DNA from: Rhodospirillaceae bacterium
Lineage (GTDB): Bacteria; Pseudomonadota; Alphaproteobacteria; UBA8366
Direction: 5' to 3'
Assembly (NCBI GenBank): GCA_002724395.1
Contig: PBOR01000016.1
Span: 137,706 to 194,860, forward strand
DNA length: 57,155 nucleotides
Position 1 is the first letter of the stretch. Each line of letters starts with the position of its first letter. Position numbers and translations under genes: made by a program. Positions 53,134 through 57,155 of the stretch are shown piece after piece. Under the pieces are notes generated by a model, which was not told where the DNA came from, did not search any database, and saw nothing but the letters and a program-made list of their open reading frames with translations.

Positions 53134-54209
53134 TAGCTGAGCCCCCGCACTAGACTGGGAGCCTCCAAAGGCACAAAACCATAATGCTTCAGCCACCGAA
53201 GATCCCCATCGAAGAATGTACGAAGATCAGGGATACCATATTTCAGCATTGCCATACGTTCGACGCCAAGGCCGAAAGCAAAACCCTGATATTCTTCGGG
53301 GTCTATATCGCAAGCCCTTAACACATTGGGATGTACCATGCCGCAACCGAGGATCTCCATCCAGTCGCCGCTACCGCCAATTTTTAATTCGCCGCCCTCG
53401 CGTGAACAGCCAATATCTGCTTCCGCCGACGGCTCCGTGAAAGGAAAAAAACTGGGCCGGAAGCGAAGCGGAAGGTCGTCCACTTCAAAAAAAGCCGACA
53501 TAAAATTCAGCAAACACCCTTTGAGATGACCAAAGTGAGTCGATTTATCGACAACTAGACCTTCTATTTGATGAAACATCGGCGTGTGGGTCATATCGGA
53601 ATCGCAGCGGTAAGTGCGCCCTGGTGCAATGATCCGAAGTGGCGGCTCTTCCGACAACATAGTACGTATCTGAACCGGCGAAGTATGCGTCCGCAACATC
53701 ATGCGACTGCCATTTTCTTTTTTAGGCAGATAGAACGTATCGTGCATCTGGCGTGCAGGATGCTCAGGCGGAATATTTAATGCGGTGAAATTATGAAAAT
53801 CATCCTCAATTTCTGGACCTTCCGCGACTGCAAATCCCATTTCCCCCAAAATAGCGATGGCTTCGTCAATAGTTTGCGTTATGGGATGCAGGCGCCCTTC
53901 TGTCTCGGGCCGAATAGGTAAGGAGACGTCAATAGCCTCTTCTGCTAACCGCGCATCAAGTACCGCCTCTTCAAGTGCTAACTTTTTGCTCTCGATTGCT
54001 TCGGCAACGGCAGTCTTCACCGCATTGAGCTCTTGGCCCGCTTTTTTGCGTTCTTCCGGCGGCAATTTGCCCAGGCCTTGCATCTGTTTCGAGATACCGC
54101 CTTTTTTGCCTAACGCACTTACGCGCAATTCTTCTAGCGCCGCCAAATCCTCGGCAGCCTCAACATTCGCAAGAAAGTCGTTGCGAAGCTGATCAAGAGT
54201 CTCAGTCAT
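53133..54209 (-). CDS. pheS: Phenylalanine-tRNA ligase alpha subunit
   Basis: A 358-residue catalytic subunit of class II phenylalanyl-tRNA synthetase. It has an N-terminal coiled coil (residues 1-90), motif 2 ([10 protein letters not shown] near 210) and motif 3 ([14 protein letters not shown] near 315). It is coupled to pheT by a one-base overlap and lies 50 bases downstream of rplT. The usual PheS length in alphaproteobacteria is about 360. Confidence 0.97.
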   Translation of the reverse strand: MTETLDQLRNDFLANVEAAEDLAALEELRVSALGKKGGISKQMQGLGKLPPEERKKAGQELNAVKTAVAEAIESKKLALEEAVLDARLAEEAIDVSLPIRPETEGRLHPITQTIDEAIAILGEMGFAVAEGPEIEDDFHNFTALNIPPEHPARQMHDTFYLPKKENGSRMMLRTHTSPVQIRTMLSEEPPLRIIAPGRTYRCDSDMTHTPMFHQIEGLVVDKSTHFGHLKGCLLNFMSAFFEVDDLPLRFRPSFFPFTEPSAEADIGCSREGGELKIGGSGDWMEILGCGMVHPNVLRACDIDPEEYQGFAFGLGVERMAMLKYGIPDLRTFFDGDLRWLKHYGFVPLEAPSLVRGLS

Positions 54210-54259
54210 CGAAATCCTTCCCGGCCTTGGCCGGCAAAGCGCCCAGCCTTAGACCCGCT

Positions 54260-54616
54260 CTAAGAGAGGGAGGCCTGTGCTTGATCCACTAGCGCCTTAA
54301 AAGCCCCAGGTTCGCGAACGGCGATATCGGATAATACTTTGCGGTCGATTTCGATACCGGCTTTTTTCATACCATTCACAAACTGCGAATAAGTCAAGCC
54401 GTGCTCGCGCACCGCTGCATTGATGCGTTGAATCCAAAGACTACGAAAAGCGCGCTTACGAGTGCGCCGGTCTCGATATGCATATTGCATATTTTTATCG
54501 ACCCGCTGCTTTGCCGCACGGAAAGTATTTTTTTGCCGTCCTCTGGCGCCCTTGGCGCGATCAATGACTTTTTTGTGACGGGCGTGTTTGGTAACGCCGC
54601 GTTTTACACGTGCCAT
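54260..54616 (-). CDS. rplT: Large-subunit ribosomal protein bL20
   Basis: A 118-residue basic protein with the typical bL20 start [18 protein letters not shown] and [19 protein letters not shown] in the middle. It is required for early 50S assembly and in many bacteria represses its own operon translationally. It is 21 bases downstream of rpmI. Confidence 0.97.
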   Translation of the reverse strand: MARVKRGVTKHARHKKVIDRAKGARGRQKNTFRAAKQRVDKNMQYAYRDRRTRKRAFRSLWIQRINAAVREHGLTYSQFVNGMKKAGIEIDRKVLSDIAVREPGAFKALVDQAQASLS

Positions 54617-54637
54617 ATCTATCGTCCCTTACTAAGG

Positions 54638-54838
54638 CTAAACGTTACGCAAAAAGTTACGTTTAATAATGCGAGAATCGGGTTTACTCAAAATTTGAGT
54701 GCCTCGATTGGTCCGTTTCATTTTTTGAGAACGCCTACGGAGCATGTGGCGCAAATTTGCGCTGTTAAAACGTACTTTACCTTTTGCGGTGAGACGAAAG
54801 CGCTTTTTGGCGCTACTCTTATTCTTAATCTTGGGCAT
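54638..54838 (-). CDS. rpmI: Large-subunit ribosomal protein bL35
   Basis: A 66-residue Lys/Arg-rich protein starting at MPKIKNKSSAKKRF. The frame could extend 18 codons upstream, but ATG 54838 matches all bL35 starts. In many bacteria infC directly precedes this gene. Here an enoyl-CoA hydratase gene on the other strand separates them, so rpmI-rplT-pheS-pheT must use its own promoter in 54839-54979. Confidence 0.95.
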   Translation of the reverse strand: MPKIKNKSSAKKRFRLTAKGKVRFNSANLRHMLRRRSQKMKRTNRGTQILSKPDSRIIKRNFLRNV

Positions 54839-54979
54839 TTGTCTTTTCCTTATATCAGGTTGACCTGTAGATGGACGGGAAGGCATACCCATTTGGCCTA
54901 CTATCGTCCTTTAATCCCATCATCGGGGAGTGCGGCCTTATAGCGCCCACTAGGGCAACACGCAAGGGAGAGAATTCAA

Positions 54980-55756
54980 GTGACCAGCCCGCCTATATCC
55001 ACAAATTTCGCTCATGGGGCTACGGGCGAAATTGCAACTGTCACATTTGACAATGCCGATCGCGCCAACTGCTTGACAAGCAATCTTGTTTTGGAAATCG
55101 GCAAAAGATTTAGATCCCTCGCAGAACGCGACGATTTGCGCGTCGCCATCCTAGCGAGCACAGGTGAAGGTGCTTTTTGCGGCGGCGCCAATATAGCGGA
55201 ACTCGGTTCATTTGATGAAGATAGCGCGCGAACCTATATAACCACATTACATGATACAATTCAGGCTATCCGCGATCTGCCCGTCCCTGTGATCGCGCGG
55301 ATCCAAGGCATTTGTATCGGTGCCGGACTAGAAATAATTGCCGGCTGTGATATTCGGATCTCTGCCGATCACGCGCAGTTTTCCATGCCGGAAGTTGTAT
55401 TGGACATCCCGTCCGTTATTGAAGCAGCACTATTACCGCGGCTCATCGGCTGGGGGCGAACTTCGTGGTTGCTCTATCGCGGCGACGCTATTGATGCCAA
55501 AACAGCAGAAAACTGGGGGTTAGTGCAGAAGATAGTACCGATGGCTGAGTTGCAAAACGCCATCGATGAGTGCGCCCAGACCCTTGCCTACAACGGCCCC
55601 ACCGGCATGCGGCTTCAAAAGACACTTATGCGCGATTGGGAGCAGCTGCCCCTTGATCAGGCAATTGATGCAGGAATCGATGCCTTGGCTGAGGCCTATA
55701 AAAATGGCGAACCCAACGCATTTATTCAAAAAGCGATTGCTATCCGCAAAAGCTAA
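54980..55756 (+). CDS. Enoyl-CoA hydratase/isomerase-family protein
   Basis: A 258-residue crotonase-fold protein starting at GTG 54980 behind AGGGAGAG. It has the oxyanion-hole stretches EGAFCGGANIAEL (residues 57-69) and GICIGAGLEIIAGCDIRI (near 104-121). It lacks one of the usual catalytic Glu positions, as far as can be judged by eye (MPEVVLDIPSVIEAALLPRLIG follows). It acts on acyl-CoA thioesters. It is inverted relative to the ribosomal genes around it and probably inserted there. Confidence 0.85.
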   Translation: MTSPPISTNFAHGATGEIATVTFDNADRANCLTSNLVLEIGKRFRSLAERDDLRVAILASTGEGAFCGGANIAELGSFDEDSARTYITTLHDTIQAIRDLPVPVIARIQGICIGAGLEIIAGCDIRISADHAQFSMPEVVLDIPSVIEAALLPRLIGWGRTSWLLYRGDAIDAKTAENWGLVQKIVPMAELQNAIDECAQTLAYNGPTGMRLQKTLMRDWEQLPLDQAIDAGIDALAEAYKNGEPNAFIQKAIAIRKS

Positions 55757-55773
55757 AAGACCCCTAAAGTCGC

Positions 55774-56310
55774 TTAACGCGGAACTAAAATCATTGTCAT
55801 TTGCCGCCCCTCAAGCTGCGGCATTTGCTCAATCTTTGCCTCTTGATCCATATCGTCGCGAACACGCTCTAGCACTTTCATGCCCAAATGCTGATGCACC
55901 ATTTCTCGGCCTCGGAACCGCAAGGTGACTTTCACTTTGTCACCTTCACCCAAGAACTTTCGCATAGCACGCATTTTCACGTCATAATCATGTGTTTCAA
56001 TGTTAGGGCGGAATTTTATTTCTTTAACATCAATTGTTTTTTGTTTTTTCTTGGCTTCGCTTTTCTTTTTTTGTGCTTCGTATTTATATTTGCCCAGATC
56101 GAGAATTTTACAAACGGGTGGCGATACACTGGGCGAGACAACAACAAGATCAAGCCCAACCGCAATTGCTCTCTCAAGAGCATCCGGTGTTTTAACCACG
56201 CCTACTTGCCCCCCCTCTTCATCAATCAATCGAACCTCTAAAGCTTCGATATCCTCATTCGCCTGTGGTCCATCTTTGACCGGCGGGCTCATCATTGGTC
56301 TTCTTGCTAT
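55774..56310 (-). CDS. infC: Translation initiation factor IF-3, with likely ATA start
   Basis: A 178-residue IF-3: N-domain ([27 protein letters not shown]), a Lys-rich linker ([14 protein letters not shown]) and C-domain ([21 protein letters not shown]). The conserved alphaproteobacterial start x-ARRP occurs at codon ATA 56310, eight bases after GGGAGGA (complement of 56318-56324). The first ATGs inside (56295, 56292) would be too far from that site, and the upstream ATG (56364) is unlike any IF-3. Non-AUG starts are typical for infC because IF-3 discriminates against them, giving feedback control. Confidence 0.93.
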   Translation of the reverse strand: MARRPMMSPPVKDGPQANEDIEALEVRLIDEEGGQVGVVKTPDALERAIAVGLDLVVVSPSVSPPVCKILDLGKYKYEAQKKKSEAKKKQKTIDVKEIKFRPNIETHDYDVKMRAMRKFLGEGDKVKVTLRFRGREMVHQHLGMKVLERVRDDMDQEAKIEQMPQLEGRQMTMILVPR

Positions 56311-56381
56311 AGAACTATCCTCCCTAGCTATTAAAACAAAATTACAGTAGTGGGGACTGCCCAACCACGTTACGTAAACAA

Positions 56382-57155
56382 TCAGGCGGCCAGTATCGCC
56401 GCTTCTTCATTCAGTCTATTTATCGCTTCGTCGAGCGCAAGCACTTCTTGCTGTTTTCCACCGAGCCGACGAATCGCAACTGTTCCCTCTTCCGCTTCGC
56501 GGTTGCCAACAACAAATAGTATAGGCACCTTAGCATGGGAATGTTCGCGAACCTTATAGTTGATTTTTTCGTTCCTCAAATCCACTTCTGCTCGAAGACC
56601 GGCAGCGTCACACGCCTTCAACACATCAGTCGCATAATCATCTGCATCATTGGTAATCGTCGCTACAACCACCTGGCGTGGTGCGAGCCAAAGTGGAAAC
56701 CGCCCCGCATAATTTTCAATTAAGATAGCAATAAATCGTTCAAACGATCCCAAAATTGCCCGGTGCAACATCACCGGCCGGTGCTTAACGCCATCTTCAC
56801 CGACATAGCTCGCATCCAGCCTACTCGGCATCACGAAATCAACCTGCAACGTTCCGCACTGCCAGTCACGTCCGATAGCATCCTGCAAAACAAATTCCAG
56901 TTTCGGTCCGTAGAAAGCTTCTTCACCAGGGTTGAACGTGAATTCGAGCCCTGCAGCCTCAGTCGCCAATTTTAGCGAAGATTCCGCCTTATCCCAAACC
57001 ACATCCTCGCCGGCGCGCACTTCTGGTCGATCAGCAAACTTCACCATCACTTTGTCGAAGCCTAAATCTTTATAGACGGATTTTAGCAATTCGCAGAAGG
57101 CTTTAGTTTCTCCGATGATTTGATCCTCGGTACAAAAAATATGTGCGTCATCTTG
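56382..57155 (-). CDS. thrS: Threonine-tRNA ligase, C-terminal part (runs off the right edge)
   Basis: The last 258 codons of a class II synthetase, continuing past the window edge: [13 protein letters not shown] at the edge, then [27 protein letters not shown], motif 3 [21 protein letters not shown] and the anticodon-binding domain ([15 protein letters not shown] and so on). The Cys and His of DDAHIFC and WQCGT are zinc-site and motif residues. It lies 71 bases upstream of infC on the same strand, the common thrS-infC order. Confidence 0.97.
   Translation of the reverse strand, partial: QDDAHIFCTEDQIIGETKAFCELLKSVYKDLGFDKVMVKFADRPEVRAGEDVVWDKAESSLKLATEAAGLEFTFNPGEEAFYGPKLEFVLQDAIGRDWQCGTLQVDFVMPSRLDASYVGEDGVKHRPVMLHRAILGSFERFIAILIENYAGRFPLWLAPRQVVVATITNDADDYATDVLKACDAAGLRAEVDLRNEKINYKVREHSHAKVPILFVVGNREAEEGTVAIRRLGGKQQEVLALDEAINRLNEEAAILAA

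Overview
The window looks like chromosomal DNA of an alphaproteobacterium of moderate GC, probably a free-living or host-associated marine Rhodospirillales-like heterotroph. The best taxonomic anchor is the right end, which carries thrS-infC-rpmI-rplT-pheS-pheT. The general gene content (MmgE/PrpD, tripartite tricarboxylate transporters, CoxL-like protein, TSUP permeases) fits such an organism. No tRNA, rRNA, CRISPR array, insertion sequence or phage gene was seen.

Layout. (1) 1-7022, minus strand: a tandem array of seven intact TauD/TfdA-family Fe(II)/2-oxoglutarate dioxygenases of about 315 aa, plus one internally deleted remnant. (2) 7192-16029: quinone oxidoreductase-like protein, His-rich CobW-type GTPase, an orphan CoxL-like molybdenum hydroxylase subunit, a TSUP permease, a LigI-like amidohydrolase, a small protein with a 14-residue tandem repeat, and an MmgE/PrpD protein. 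(3) 16151-22748: an MFS and an EamA transporter, then a minus-strand operon of ArgH-like lyase, asparaginase-like amidase, VOC protein, Rieske protein, Co-type nitrile hydratase alpha subunit and a beta-like N-terminal domain protein. (4) 22869-38963, plus strand: a 16-kb collinear cluster of an enolase-superfamily enzyme, four tandem TSUP permeases, nine more TauD/TfdA dioxygenases of about 280 aa (a second clade), a four-domain rhodanese protein, an SsuA/NMT1-like binding protein and an MFS transporter. (5) 39169-45427, minus strand: a TctC-type binding protein, two tandem TctA-TctB fusion permeases and a further TauD-like dioxygenase. (6) 45887-50485: isochorismatase-fold hydrolase, a candidate UGSC-family selenoprotein read through an in-frame UGA with its usual partner gene, a GSA-aminomutase-like aminotransferase and a J-domain protein. 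(7) 50731-57155: the translation genes, with an enoyl-CoA hydratase inserted in opposite orientation.

The outstanding feature is the dioxygenase expansion: 17 intact paralogues and one remnant within about 40 kb. All 17 keep the H-x-D...H iron ligands and the 2-oxoglutarate arginine, yet the region that contacts taurine in E. coli TauD differs strongly among them. With tandem TSUP permeases and a rhodanese inside the same cluster, the working inference is a substrate-diversified oxygenolytic system that strips sulfite or another leaving group from many organic compounds, with export and sulfur handling built in. The substrates cannot be read from the sequence.

Secondary points are the UGA-containing gene (Sec in a U-G-S-S context), two genes whose best starts are non-canonical (ATT for a tctA-tctB fusion, ATA for infC), and an incomplete nitrile hydratase locus next to an asparaginase homologue lacking a catalytic Asp.
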